Source: Halochromatium glycolicum (GTDB lineage Bacteria; Pseudomonadota; Gammaproteobacteria; Chromatiales; Chromatiaceae). Taken from it: a stretch of 47,972 bases of DNA. Of this stretch, positions 7,705-16,120 are shown in pieces (positions within the stretch are counted from its first letter, which is position 1; the number at the start of each line of letters is the position of its first letter). The stretch lies in assembly GCF_016584085.1 (NCBI RefSeq), contig NZ_NRSJ01000040.1, positions 1 through 47,972 on the forward strand, in the 5' to 3' direction. The position numbers and the translations under genes are program-made. The notes under the pieces were generated by a model that was not told the DNA's origin, ran no database searches, and saw only the letters and a program-made list of their open reading frames with translations.

Positions 7705-8370
7705 ATGCCTAAGATTCCGTTCCACGCCAGCGGTGGGTTGGCCGTACGTTCCCCCTTTGCGCTGCTGATCGCTGTTCTTGGCCTCGCGGCCTGTTCGGCA
7801 CCGACGATCTCGCCTGATGGGATATCCGCCAGCAGCCCTGGCAGCCAGACCGTGCCTCGGGAAGCGGTGGGCCCGCCATTGCGGGATGCAGGCTATGTGC
7901 TCGAGCCCGGGGACATCATTGGGATCAGCGTCTGGCGCGAGCCCGACCTCCAGGATACGGTTTTGGTCCGACCGGACGGCGGCATCTCGTTCCCATTGGC
8001 CGGGGAGATGGATGCGGAAGGCAAGACCATCGCCGAGGTCAGCCAGGATCTCACGCAGCGGCTCGAAGAGTTCATTCCCGATCCGGTCGTGACCGTCAGC
8101 CTTCAACAGATGGAAGGCAATCGGGTCTATGTCACCGGGCGCGTGAACCAGCCCGGCGCCTTCGTGCTCACACGGCCTGTCGATGTGATGCAAGCGCTCT
8201 CGATGGCAGGTGGCCTGTCGCCTTTTGCGGACAAGGATGCGATCAAGGTGCTGCGCAGGAGTGGCGGCCGCCAAATCGCAATCCCATTCAACTACAAGGC
8301 GGTGCAGAAGGGTGAGGGTCTGCGGCAAAACATCCTGTTGCAGGCAGGGGATACTCTGATCGTGCCATGA
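7705..8370 (+). CDS. Polysaccharide export outer-membrane lipoprotein (Wza/EpsE-like)
   Basis: A 221-aa lipoprotein with signal peptide and lipobox LGLAAC (Cys30). The Poly_export domain (YVLEPGDIIGISVWREPDL, then VLVRPDGGISFPLAGEM) is followed by one SLBB-like domain (VYVTGRVNQPGAFVL... LQAGDTLIVP). It should form the outer-membrane exit channel for the polysaccharide. It is shorter than E. coli Wza (about 380 aa) and has a single SLBB domain, which is usual for EpsE-type partners in exosortase loci. It is the first gene of the export operon, and its stop overlaps the next start (ATGA at 8367). Confidence 0.92.
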   Translation: MPKIPFHASGGLAVRSPFALLIAVLGLAACSAPTISPDGISASSPGSQTVPREAVGPPLRDAGYVLEPGDIIGISVWREPDLQDTVLVRPDGGISFPLAGEMDAEGKTIAEVSQDLTQRLEEFIPDPVVTVSLQQMEGNRVYVTGRVNQPGAFVLTRPVDVMQALSMAGGLSPFADKDAIKVLRRSGGRQIAIPFNYKAVQKGEGLRQNILLQAGDTLIVP

Positions 8371-9584
8371 GCGCGCAGGACTCGCCGCCGCGACCGATCG
8401 CGCTCAGCTTGCGCTGCCGTTGCGCTGGCGTCGAGCCTCGCCCTTGGGTGATTGCATTCTCATCCTTGGCCGTGGCGGTGGCAGCATACGGGCAACAATG
8501 GGAATTCGAGCCGACTGCCAACCTTGGCCTGAGCTACGAAGACAACATCAGGCTCAATTCGGACCAGTCCGAGAGCGGTTTCGGAGCGACCATCAGGGCC
8601 GCGGCACGGGCTCGACGATCTGATGAGGTAAGCGAACTCGACTTGTCGGCAGCGCTCCGGCACGAGGAGTTCGCCGACCATAGCGATCTGAACAACACCG
8701 CTGCCATTGTCAATGCCGATTGGTCATACCAGAGGCCGCGCAGCGAGTTTCAGCTCGACCAAACGTTATCGACGCAGTCCACCTTGACCAGCGAAGCGAC
8801 GACGACCGGCATCACGGATGTTAATCGGCAACAGTTTCGTCTCAGCATCCGACCCAGCTGGAGTTATCGTGTTGACGAGTACTCAAACCTCAGCCTCAGT
8901 GCCACATTCGAAGACGTCTCCTACGACGACGTTGAGGGCACGGGGCTAAGTAACTACCGTGCCGGCTCAGTCTCCCTGGCTGCGGGTCGGCGTCTAACAG
9001 AGCGTTTGGTTATCAGTCTGGCTTCGTTATATGGGCGGTTCGAGTCCCAGGATGAAGACAACAGCACAGACAACCTCGTCTTCCAGCTTGGGGCGGAATA
9101 CGATCTGTCTGAAAGTCTAAGTATTTCCGCGCTGGCCGGCCTGCGCCAGACCGAGTCCGAGTTTGTCGATATCTTCGGACGTCGGATAACCGAGGAGAGC
9201 TCAGGGCCGGCCTACAGCCTGAGCGCACAGAAGCGGTTTGGCAGCGGCGCGGCCCTGCGCGCGCTCGCCTCGCGTGAGCTCAGGCCAAGCGGCGGCGCAG
9301 AGGTGCTGGACACGACCAGGCTTCGGTTGCGCTACAGCTATCCGGTCGACGAGCGCCTGAGGCTGATCCTGTCGTCCCAAGCCTTGCGTAATCGCCAGGT
9401 CGGCGAGCTCCAACGGCGAAGGGGGCGAGACTACGCCAACGCCAGAATGGGCTTTTCTTATCAACTTCGTCCCTCGTTGAGTGTTAACTTTGACTACCGC
9501 TATCGGTGGCAGCAGTATGAAGACGATGCCAGCAGTGTCGACGCTAACCGATTCAGTGTATCGTTGGCTTGGCGCGGCCGCTGA
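8367..9584 (+). CDS. EPS-associated outer-membrane beta-barrel protein
   Basis: A 405-aa protein with a long N-terminus, a hydrophobic stretch and a likely cleavage near AAYGQQ (about residue 42). It is followed by many alternating amphipathic strands typical of a porin-like barrel (NLGLSYEDNIRL, SLSATFEDVSYDD, RFSVSLAWRGR at the C-terminus). Barrels of this kind regularly lie between the export lipoprotein and the chain-length protein in exosortase-type EPS operons and are thought to complete the outer-membrane export route. Overlap of 4 bp with the preceding gene indicates translational coupling. The barrel call is good; the specific role is inferred. Confidence 0.8.
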   Translation: MSAQDSPPRPIALSLRCRCAGVEPRPWVIAFSSLAVAVAAYGQQWEFEPTANLGLSYEDNIRLNSDQSESGFGATIRAAARARRSDEVSELDLSAALRHEEFADHSDLNNTAAIVNADWSYQRPRSEFQLDQTLSTQSTLTSEATTTGITDVNRQQFRLSIRPSWSYRVDEYSNLSLSATFEDVSYDDVEGTGLSNYRAGSVSLAAGRRLTERLVISLASLYGRFESQDEDNSTDNLVFQLGAEYDLSESLSISALAGLRQTESEFVDIFGRRITEESSGPAYSLSAQKRFGSGAALRALASRELRPSGGAEVLDTTRLRLRYSYPVDERLRLILSSQALRNRQVGELQRRRGRDYANARMGFSYQLRPSLSVNFDYRYRWQQYEDDASSVDANRFSVSLAWRGR

Positions 9585-9667
9585 GATCCCCCGGAAATGA
9601 TTCGCGTTTTCCTCCACTTCACACGTTCATTCTCGTGAACGCACCATCGCCTAGCATGGAAACTCGC

Positions 9668-11401
9668 ATGGAAGAAGCGACCGACCTGCACACCTACCTC
9701 GAGATCCTTCGGCGTCGTAAGTGGCAGTTGATCTGGCCCATTTTAGTATTGGCGCCGCTTGCCGTCGTCTTGGCGATGGTGCTGCCCCCAGTGTATCGCT
9801 CCCAAGCGACGATCCTGATCGAGCAGCAAGAGATCCCGACGGAGCTGATTCAAACGACCGTCCCCGGCTTCGCAGACCAACGCATTCAGGTCATCGAACA
9901 GCGAGTGATGACACTGGAGAATTTGAGTGCGCTGATCGAACAGTACGACCTGTACCCCGAGATTCGCCGGAAGCAGACCATCAATGCTGCAGTCGAGGCC
10001 ATGCGAGATGACGTCGGCTTGGAGATGATCAGCGCCGAGATTATCGACCCGCGTAGCGGGCGGCCTCAGCAGGCTACGATCGCTTTCGAGCTTTCGTTTG
10101 AGAGCCACTCCCCGTCCACAGCGCAGAAGGTGACCAACGAGCTCGTTTCGTTGTTCCTGGCTGAAAACCTTCGTCAGCGCGAGGAGTCGGTGAGGGAGGC
10201 GTCTCAGTTTCTGCGGGAAGAGGCTGAAAAGCTTGCGGTTCAAATACGTGGCCTCGAAGCTGCGCTTGCGAAGTTCAAGCAAGAGCACCGCAATAACCTG
10301 CCTGAGTTGTTCACGCTGAACCGTGAGCTCATGCAGCGTGCCGAAGAGCAGCTGCTCGCTAATGCGCGTGACATTCGGGCGTTGGAGGAGCAACGGCTCC
10401 TGCTTGAGACCCAACTGAACCAGCTGGAGCCGTCGGCGTTTGGGAACGGTAAACTGGATGCGCTAACCCCTGCAGCGCGGCTGAGCCAGCTCGAGGCCGA
10501 ATATGCGGGCATTGCCGCGCGCTACAGCGCTAGCCATCCGGATCGGGTCAACATGGAGCGGGAGATCCGGGCGCTGCGCAAGGTTGTCGGGAGCAGTGAT
10601 CTCAGTGCGCTATGGAACCGACGCAACCAGATCGCGCGCGAGCTGGAGATCGCGCGGGAGCGTTATGCCCCGGAACATCCTGACGTGCAGCGGCTTGAGC
10701 GTGATCTGGCGCAGGCCGACGAGCGCCTTGCGACGGCGCGCGCCGACGGGTCCGTTGAGTCTTCAATGCAGGGTGCAACTAACCCCGCATACGTCCAGCT
10801 GCAGACCCGGCTAGATGCGGTCAACCTCGAGATCGAGGGACTTCGCGAAAGCAATGAAGAGCTCCGAGCGCGTATCGAGACCTACGAGCAGCGTCTCCTT
10901 GACGCCCCGAACGTCGAGCGCGAATACCGTGACCTGACCCGCGGCTATGACAACGCAGTTGCCAAGTACCGCGAGATCAAGGACAAGCAGCTCGAGGCTG
11001 AGCTTGCGGAGGCACTCGAGACGGGCCGCAAGGCGGAGCGCTTCACCCTTATTGAGCCCCCCGGTCTCCCTGAGAAGCCGATCCAACCTCATCGTCTAGC
11101 GATCAGCTTACTGGGTCTGGTTCTTTCAGTTAGCGCCGGGGTAGGCAATGTGGCGCTCCGAGAATCGTTAGATAAGGGTATTTACGGTGCGCGGGCTGTG
11201 CAGATGCTCGCAGGTGCGTCGCCCATGGCAGTGATCCCGTACATCAGCGTTCCAGCAGAACGGCGGAAGCGAACCTGGCGGCGTTATCTGCTCATGCTCG
11301 CCGCGATGATTGGCCTCGCCCTCGTTGCTGTTGCTGTGCACTTATTCGTGATGCCATTGGATGTAATCTGGTTCACGCTGCTGAGCAAGTTCGAGAGCTA
11401 G
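9668..11401 (+). CDS. Wzz/GumC-family chain-length determinant protein
   Basis: An inner-membrane protein of about 577 aa. The first transmembrane segment is WQLIWPILVLAPLAVVLAMV. It is followed by a large periplasmic coiled-coil domain (roughly residues 150-430, many Leu/Glu/Arg heptads), the PxxP motif PPGLPEKPIQP and a transmembrane segment behind it. A further hydrophobic segment lies near the C-terminus (LLMLAAMIGLALVAVAVHLF). No kinase domain is attached; it is a separate gene downstream, so the Wzc function is split in two. It sets chain length and bridges inner membrane and outer-membrane exporter. I chose 9668 because GGA at 9658-9660 gives a reasonable ribosome site; 9656 is the alternative. 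Confidence 0.9.
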   Translation: MEEATDLHTYLEILRRRKWQLIWPILVLAPLAVVLAMVLPPVYRSQATILIEQQEIPTELIQTTVPGFADQRIQVIEQRVMTLENLSALIEQYDLYPEIRRKQTINAAVEAMRDDVGLEMISAEIIDPRSGRPQQATIAFELSFESHSPSTAQKVTNELVSLFLAENLRQREESVREASQFLREEAEKLAVQIRGLEAALAKFKQEHRNNLPELFTLNRELMQRAEEQLLANARDIRALEEQRLLLETQLNQLEPSAFGNGKLDALTPAARLSQLEAEYAGIAARYSASHPDRVNMEREIRALRKVVGSSDLSALWNRRNQIARELEIARERYAPEHPDVQRLERDLAQADERLATARADGSVESSMQGATNPAYVQLQTRLDAVNLEIEGLRESNEELRARIETYEQRLLDAPNVEREYRDLTRGYDNAVAKYREIKDKQLEAELAEALETGRKAERFTLIEPPGLPEKPIQPHRLAISLLGLVLSVSAGVGNVALRESLDKGIYGARAVQMLAGASPMAVIPYISVPAERRKRTWRRYLLMLAAMIGLALVAVAVHLFVMPLDVIWFTLLSKFES

Positions 11402-11462
11402 ATTCCTCCGAGTAATCTGCTGCAGTAAAGCTAAAAAGTCGTATGATCTTGGAAACCGAAGA

Positions 11463-12239
11463 ATGGAGAGTTTGAACCCACCCCTGGAGCCACGAAATGC
11501 CGACACTGCCGCGTCCGATAGCGGTGCCACCCCAGTCCGCAGCCGCATCGCTCCAGTGTCTGCTGAACGGTTGCTGGAGAATAGGATCGTTGCGATGGCA
11601 GATCGTAATCCGGCTGCGATCGCCTACAAGGTGCTAAGGACCCATGTCCTGCAACAGATGCGCGCCAACAACTGGAAGACGCTCGGGGTGACCAGTCCAA
11701 CTCTGGGTAATGGCAAGACTGTTACAACGATAAATCTCGCGATCAGCTTGGCCCGTGACCAAAAGCACACCGTCTTGGCGGTTGACCTGGACCTGCAGCG
11801 GCCATCGATGGCAGCTCGTTTATTCGATCAACCAGTGCCGGGGCTGAGCGACTACATTACCGAGGATCGCCCGATCGAAGAGCTGCTCGTCAAGCCTGAC
11901 ATCGAGCGTTTGGTCATCCTGCCCGGCAGCCACTCGTTCACGCACTCTTCCGAAATCTTGTGCTCGCCGAAGATGATCGAGCTCGTGAATGAGATCAAGG
12001 ATCGCTATGCGGACCGACTGATCTTATTTGATTTGCCGCCGGTGCTCGGCGGAGATGATGTGATGGCATTTGCCCCTTACGTAGACGCACTCTTGCTCGT
12101 CATTGAAGAAGGCAAGACGACTAAAGACCAGCTAACCAGCGCTTACGAACTGCTTCATGATAGAGCCAAAGTTCTCGGAACTGTGCTCAACAAGGCGGAT
12201 GAGGGGAGTACGCGAACAGGCTACTCAATTTCTTATTAG
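11463..12239 (+). CDS. Bacterial tyrosine autokinase (CpsD/Wzc-kinase-like)
   Basis: A cytoplasmic P-loop protein of 258 aa that should control EPS assembly with the membrane protein upstream. Walker A is SPTLGNGKTVTTIN, Walker A' is VLAVDLDLQRPSM and Walker B is LILFDLPPVLGG. This set is specific to BY-kinases and their relatives. The C-terminal tail has only two tyrosines (TRTGYSISY), whereas Wzc and CpsD carry a longer Tyr cluster. The RTHVLQQM stretch near residue 60 corresponds to the oligomerisation region. The separate kinase is the layout of exosortase-type loci. Kinase activity is likely but the short Tyr tail is atypical. Confidence 0.85.
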   Translation: MESLNPPLEPRNADTAASDSGATPVRSRIAPVSAERLLENRIVAMADRNPAAIAYKVLRTHVLQQMRANNWKTLGVTSPTLGNGKTVTTINLAISLARDQKHTVLAVDLDLQRPSMAARLFDQPVPGLSDYITEDRPIEELLVKPDIERLVILPGSHSFTHSSEILCSPKMIELVNEIKDRYADRLILFDLPPVLGGDDVMAFAPYVDALLLVIEEGKTTKDQLTSAYELLHDRAKVLGTVLNKADEGSTRTGYSISY

Positions 12240-12454
12240 GCCATCGCAGTTCGGCCATTAACGATAATCTGTTCTATTTATTTCTGGCAATGTATATTCG
12301 TGGCCACGCATCGCGCCAGAATGGTTCATCCGACTATTTTTCAAGCAACTAAAGTGGCCGAGCTATCAAACCGCCTTCAACTTGGCCACAATTTCATGAT
12401 CGGTAAACTTCTGCAGACGCTGACCAACCGTGGATCCCATACTGAGGTGAGGAA
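12240..12454. other. A/T-richer gap after the kinase gene
   Basis: This 215-bp segment is less GC-rich than its flanks. An open frame runs through it (12300 onward) without a ribosome site or recognisable motif. It separates the export genes from the sulfotransferase-led block and may be a recombination joint. Confidence 0.3.
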
Positions 12455-12751
12455 TTGTCTTCGCACGGCGAAGAATTGGGGCGGCTTCGGGCGGCCGTCG
12501 ATCTCGAGATCGAAAGAGCCAGCTCGCTCGGCTGGGTCGTCTTCTCAAGACTGTCGAGGGATTTGCGCGTAGTGGTCACCATCAGCGACGGACTCCCGCA
12601 CAGTAGGACCGCGCCAGGCTTGCCGACCATTACCGCGCTAGCTAGCGACGTCGTGCGGGAATTCGGCCCGCGCGTCTGGAGCGGCAATGCCAAAGAGGGG
12701 AATGCGGTGATCATCGAGCGCTTGCAGGCCAGCACTCGTTCGGTAGCTTGA
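12455..12751 (+). CDS. Small hypothetical protein (98 aa)
   Basis: A frame with TTG start 5 bp after a strong GAGGTGAGG ribosome site, ending 4 bp before the next gene. Third codon positions are mostly G or C, as in the neighbours, which supports coding. The predicted protein has a Leu/Arg/Glu-rich N-terminus, then FSRLSRDLRVVVTISDGLP and a C-terminal VIIERLQAS. I do not recognise a family. It could be an intact small protein or the remnant of a longer gene, since a stop lies just upstream in frame (12443). Confidence 0.4.
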   Translation: MSSHGEELGRLRAAVDLEIERASSLGWVVFSRLSRDLRVVVTISDGLPHSRTAPGLPTITALASDVVREFGPRVWSGNAKEGNAVIIERLQASTRSVA

Positions 12752-12755
12752 GTCG

Positions 12756-13586
12756 ATGCTTGCGTTCGTACACATCGAAAAGTGCGCGGGAACGACACTA
12801 AAGTCGATCTTGCGTGCCAACTTCGGCTTCCGGTACGCCGAGGTGCGACCCTTGTCGCCGGCTTCGGAGCGAACCTTTCGACCGGCCGATCTCCGCTATT
12901 ATCGCCGGTTGAACCCGCTATTGGGTTGCATTGTCGGCCACTCGGTCAAGCCGTGGGCGAATCTCGAGTCCGTGGTCCCGGACATCCGCTACATTACCCT
13001 GTTGCGCGAGCCGGTACAGCGATATCTGTCTTACTACCGCTACGGCGGTGGGAGGCATCGTAAGCCATGGCCGTTCAGCTTCGAGCAGTACCTGGAGATG
13101 GAGCCTTTCCGAAACTTCCAGGTACGCAAGCTGGCGGGTTGTGAGGACCTTGAGGCCGCGATTCGGATACTGGAAGAGCGTTTCCTGTTGGCGGGCGACA
13201 TGGCCGAGTTCGACGAGTTCGTCTGCCTGCTCCAGGCAACCTACACGCCGAAGCGCTTGGACATCCGATACAAGCGGCTAAACGAGTCCCGCCGCCCGGC
13301 AGACGATCCGCTGTTGACAGCGCACCGCGACTCGATCGAGGCGGCGAACTCCCTTGATCTCGCCCTTTACAGACATCTGCATGAGGTCCTGCTTCCGCGA
13401 GCTCGAGCCGCGTACCCGGGGGACCTCGCCAGCGCGGTCGACGCGTTCCAGCGAGATGCCGCCCCCAGTCGACTTAAGCGCGCGTTTGGCGCCGCGGCCT
13501 GGCGGCTACAGCAACGCTTGCTGTTGGGACCGGTGACAGGCCGCGCGCGACGGCGCGCTGGGCTTCCTGCCGCGGGCCAGTACTGA
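12756..13586 (+). CDS. Sulfotransferase (Sulfotransfer_2 type), EPS-modifying
   Basis: A 276-aa protein opening with the PAPS 5'-phosphosulfate loop FVHIEKCAGTTLKSIL. The 3'-phosphate region is YITLLREPVQRYLSYYRY, with the Arg and Ser/Tyr typical of the family. It should move a sulfate group from PAPS to a sugar hydroxyl. It is closely related to the sulfotransferase at 33838: both share HIEK-AGTTL, VRP-SP--ER-FR--DL and GHSV-P in the same order. No signal peptide, so action is cytoplasmic or at the inner face of the membrane. First of five sulfotransferases in the locus. The acceptor is unknown. Confidence 0.85.
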   Translation: MLAFVHIEKCAGTTLKSILRANFGFRYAEVRPLSPASERTFRPADLRYYRRLNPLLGCIVGHSVKPWANLESVVPDIRYITLLREPVQRYLSYYRYGGGRHRKPWPFSFEQYLEMEPFRNFQVRKLAGCEDLEAAIRILEERFLLAGDMAEFDEFVCLLQATYTPKRLDIRYKRLNESRRPADDPLLTAHRDSIEAANSLDLALYRHLHEVLLPRARAAYPGDLASAVDAFQRDAAPSRLKRAFGAAAWRLQQRLLLGPVTGRARRRAGLPAAGQY

Positions 13587-13597
13587 GCTTGATCAAT

Positions 13598-14590
13598 ATG
13601 TGGAGGGCCGTTCCTGATCGGGCACCGCCGCGGATTCTGGCCGGATCCGGCCGTTCTGGAACCACCTGGATCCTGGACGCTCTCGCGGAAGCGAATGAGC
13701 TGCGCCCTGTGTTCGAGCCGCTGCATCCCTCAACTTCGGCAATCGGCCGAACCTGGGCCGGACGCTGGCTTGACGCGGACGACGAGGTGCCGGAATTGGC
13801 CGCCTGGCTGGAGCAGGTTTGCCACGGCGCGTTCCGACAGTGGTGGGCAGACTACCGAGTGCGCACGGACCGGTTGCGACCGTCGACCGCACTGCTCCGA
13901 GACCGAGTCGCTGCGATCGAGTTTGCCCGCCGCTGGCGCAAGCTCTGGCGCCAGCGACGCACCGGCCGTAAGCGACTGCGGCGGCCCGAGCGGCTGGTCA
14001 AACTGATCCGCGCCAACCTGATGCTGCCCTGGCTGGCTCGCGGGTTCGGCGCCCGCTGCGTGCTCTTGGTGCGGCACCCGGGGGCCGTGGTCGAGTCGCA
14101 GTTGCGCCTTGGCGGCGATGATTGGGCGCCGGTCGATCAGCTCGGACGCTACCTTGCTGATCCGGTACTCGGAGAGCGTCTGCCGCCGGCTTACCGCGCC
14201 GTGGCTTCGGAACTGGCCAACCAACCCGCCAGCGCGGCCGCGTTGAACTGGTGTATCGAGAACGAGCTGCGCGCGGCAGATTATGTGTCGGCGGGGGTTC
14301 CGTACGTGCACTACGAGCACCTGCAAGCCGGTGATGAGGGCGCCTGGAGTCTACTACTCGCGTCGCTGGGTCTCGACCAACGGCCCGTGATCGAGGATCT
14401 GAGGCGTCCTTCGCAGCAGGCCGCAGTGCGCTGGGATCCGGCCACGTCTGGCGACTGGTCGGCGCGCCTCGACAGCGCGACTGCGGCGAGGATCGACGAG
14501 GTGCTCCAGGCCGTTCACGCGCGTCTATACCGCATGCGCGATCCCGTCCCTTTGCTGGCCTTGGCGCGCTCCGGCCCGGGAACCGTCTAA
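13598..14590 (+). CDS. Sulfotransferase family protein
   Basis: A 330-aa protein with a PAPS-binding loop ILAGSGRSGTTWILDAL near the N-terminus and a 3'-phosphate motif CVLLVRHPGAVVESQL in the middle. It is only distantly similar to the preceding sulfotransferase, so the two probably act on different positions or sugars. Many Arg residues (RRWRKLWRQRRTGRKR) form a strongly basic stretch that could bind an anionic polymer. Its stop overlaps the start of the polymerase gene (TAATG at 14588-14592), showing coupling. Start 13598 is an ATG; a TTG at 13589 is possible. Confidence 0.82.
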   Translation: MWRAVPDRAPPRILAGSGRSGTTWILDALAEANELRPVFEPLHPSTSAIGRTWAGRWLDADDEVPELAAWLEQVCHGAFRQWWADYRVRTDRLRPSTALLRDRVAAIEFARRWRKLWRQRRTGRKRLRRPERLVKLIRANLMLPWLARGFGARCVLLVRHPGAVVESQLRLGGDDWAPVDQLGRYLADPVLGERLPPAYRAVASELANQPASAAALNWCIENELRAADYVSAGVPYVHYEHLQAGDEGAWSLLLASLGLDQRPVIEDLRRPSQQAAVRWDPATSGDWSARLDSATAARIDEVLQAVHARLYRMRDPVPLLALARSGPGTV

Positions 14591-16017
14591 TGCTGGATTT
14601 ATCGTTAAGCCATTACGTGCAACTGATTGCCGCATTAACGGGCGGCACGATAATTTTCGTGATCGGCTACGTCGTGCCACCCCAAAAGACGATCCCGGCG
14701 CTGCTGCTGCTAGCCCCGTTCCAGATCATCGCGACCCGTTACGGGAGCGCCAACATGGTACTGACCTACCTGCTCGCTGCCGCCTTGCTCATGCGGGGTC
14801 GGCTGTCAGCACCTCCATTGTTGTTGCCAATGTCACTCGTAGTGCTCGCCTGCATCGCCAGCGCATTGATGGCGCATCGTGCGACCTGGTCGGATCATCT
14901 TTACTACTTGATTTCGCTTGGCTCGGCATTCCTGATGCTGTGGCTCGGCTACCAGTGGGCGCGACTGGTTGAGTCCCTAAAAACTGTTGTTGCAGTGGTG
15001 ATTGCGCTCGATGTGCTGGTCGTGATCTATTGTTTCGTGCAGTTGCTAGTTGGCTTCGACCGCATCGCCTTGTTCGGGGTCAACGAATTCGCATTGACCA
15101 GCAACTGGGAAGGCGGCCAGCGGCTGGCCGGCCCCTTCAACGCGGTCGGTATTACGGCTGAATTCTTGGTACTGGGGATTCTGTTCGTGACCTGGCAGAT
15201 CTTTCACGTCGAGAAGGTATCCAGTCGGATTCTACTGGTCTGCCTAGTTGGTGCAAATCTTGCATTTTTGATCGCGACCGGCAATCGGGGAGGCTTCTTG
15301 ACCCTGATCATCTCGTCGTTCTTGTTTGTCTACGTCTTTCGGCGTGAGATCGGGTTCAAGGGAATCGTTGCGATGGGAGTAGGCGGAACCCTCCTTTTCG
15401 CTGCGACTGCCACCGTTATAATAACCACGACGGATTTCAATCAGTTGTTCGTGCGCCTTTCGGAGACCGAAACGGAGGGTCTGGTGCCGGATACGCGTTC
15501 GGTAACCTGGCCGGCGGCGATCGAGGGGATTACGGAACGCCCGATTCTGGGACACGGTCCGCGTTTCCGATTACAGAACGAATTCGAGAGAGTGATTCCG
15601 GGCCGTACGATCCGTCCATATCCGCACAATTTATACCTGTTTGTGCTGTACACGCTTGGGATCGTAGGCTTTCTCGCTTGGGGGTCGTTTGTTGCGGCGG
15701 TAGGATTGCGGCTGGCGCCAGCGGCGTTGCAAGCACGCGGTGATCCCTATCTCAACAGCTTGGTGAAGCTGTTCGCTATCGCGTTCCTTGCCGTGCTGGT
15801 TGATCAGATCAAGGTGGAGTTCCTGCGTTTCAACCTGACCGATTACTGGCACATCTTGTTTGCATTAGCGGGGATTGCGGTGGCTGCCGCCGAGCGTGCA
15901 CGATCGGCTGTTCCGGCATACCGCTTTTCCTCGGCGAGTCTGTCGCCACGACGGCCTGCATCACCGACGAGCGGCCGGAAAGATGATCTTCATGGCGGCG
16001 CGAGCTCCATGGCATGA
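14590..16017 (+). CDS. O-antigen polymerase/ligase-type membrane protein (Wzy_C family)
   Basis: A 475-aa polytopic membrane protein with about ten to twelve hydrophobic helices. The Wzy/WaaL-type signature is near residues 320-365: PILGHGPRFRLQNEF, then RPYPHNLYLFVLYTLGIVG, with the conserved Arg-X-His pattern on a periplasmic loop. It should join repeat units on the periplasmic side of the inner membrane. It lies just before the flippase, as expected for a Wzx/Wzy route. Polymerase is favoured over ligase because the rest of the locus is EPS; the sequence alone does not separate the two. Confidence 0.85.
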   Translation: MLDLSLSHYVQLIAALTGGTIIFVIGYVVPPQKTIPALLLLAPFQIIATRYGSANMVLTYLLAAALLMRGRLSAPPLLLPMSLVVLACIASALMAHRATWSDHLYYLISLGSAFLMLWLGYQWARLVESLKTVVAVVIALDVLVVIYCFVQLLVGFDRIALFGVNEFALTSNWEGGQRLAGPFNAVGITAEFLVLGILFVTWQIFHVEKVSSRILLVCLVGANLAFLIATGNRGGFLTLIISSFLFVYVFRREIGFKGIVAMGVGGTLLFAATATVIITTTDFNQLFVRLSETETEGLVPDTRSVTWPAAIEGITERPILGHGPRFRLQNEFERVIPGRTIRPYPHNLYLFVLYTLGIVGFLAWGSFVAAVGLRLAPAALQARGDPYLNSLVKLFAIAFLAVLVDQIKVEFLRFNLTDYWHILFALAGIAVAAAERARSAVPAYRFSSASLSPRRPASPTSGRKDDLHGGASSMA

Positions 16018-16120
16018 CAGCGTGATGATGATTTGCCTGCAACGGCTGTGCGATAGCGTCGTGCCAGGACGTTTCTCCTGTCGACGAACCGTCCCGACAC
16101 CAGCTCGAGTGTGACCCCTA

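Noticed and set aside
12300..12572. 90-codon frame after the kinase gene
   Set aside because: Runs into the better-supported frame at 12455 and has no ribosome site or motif.
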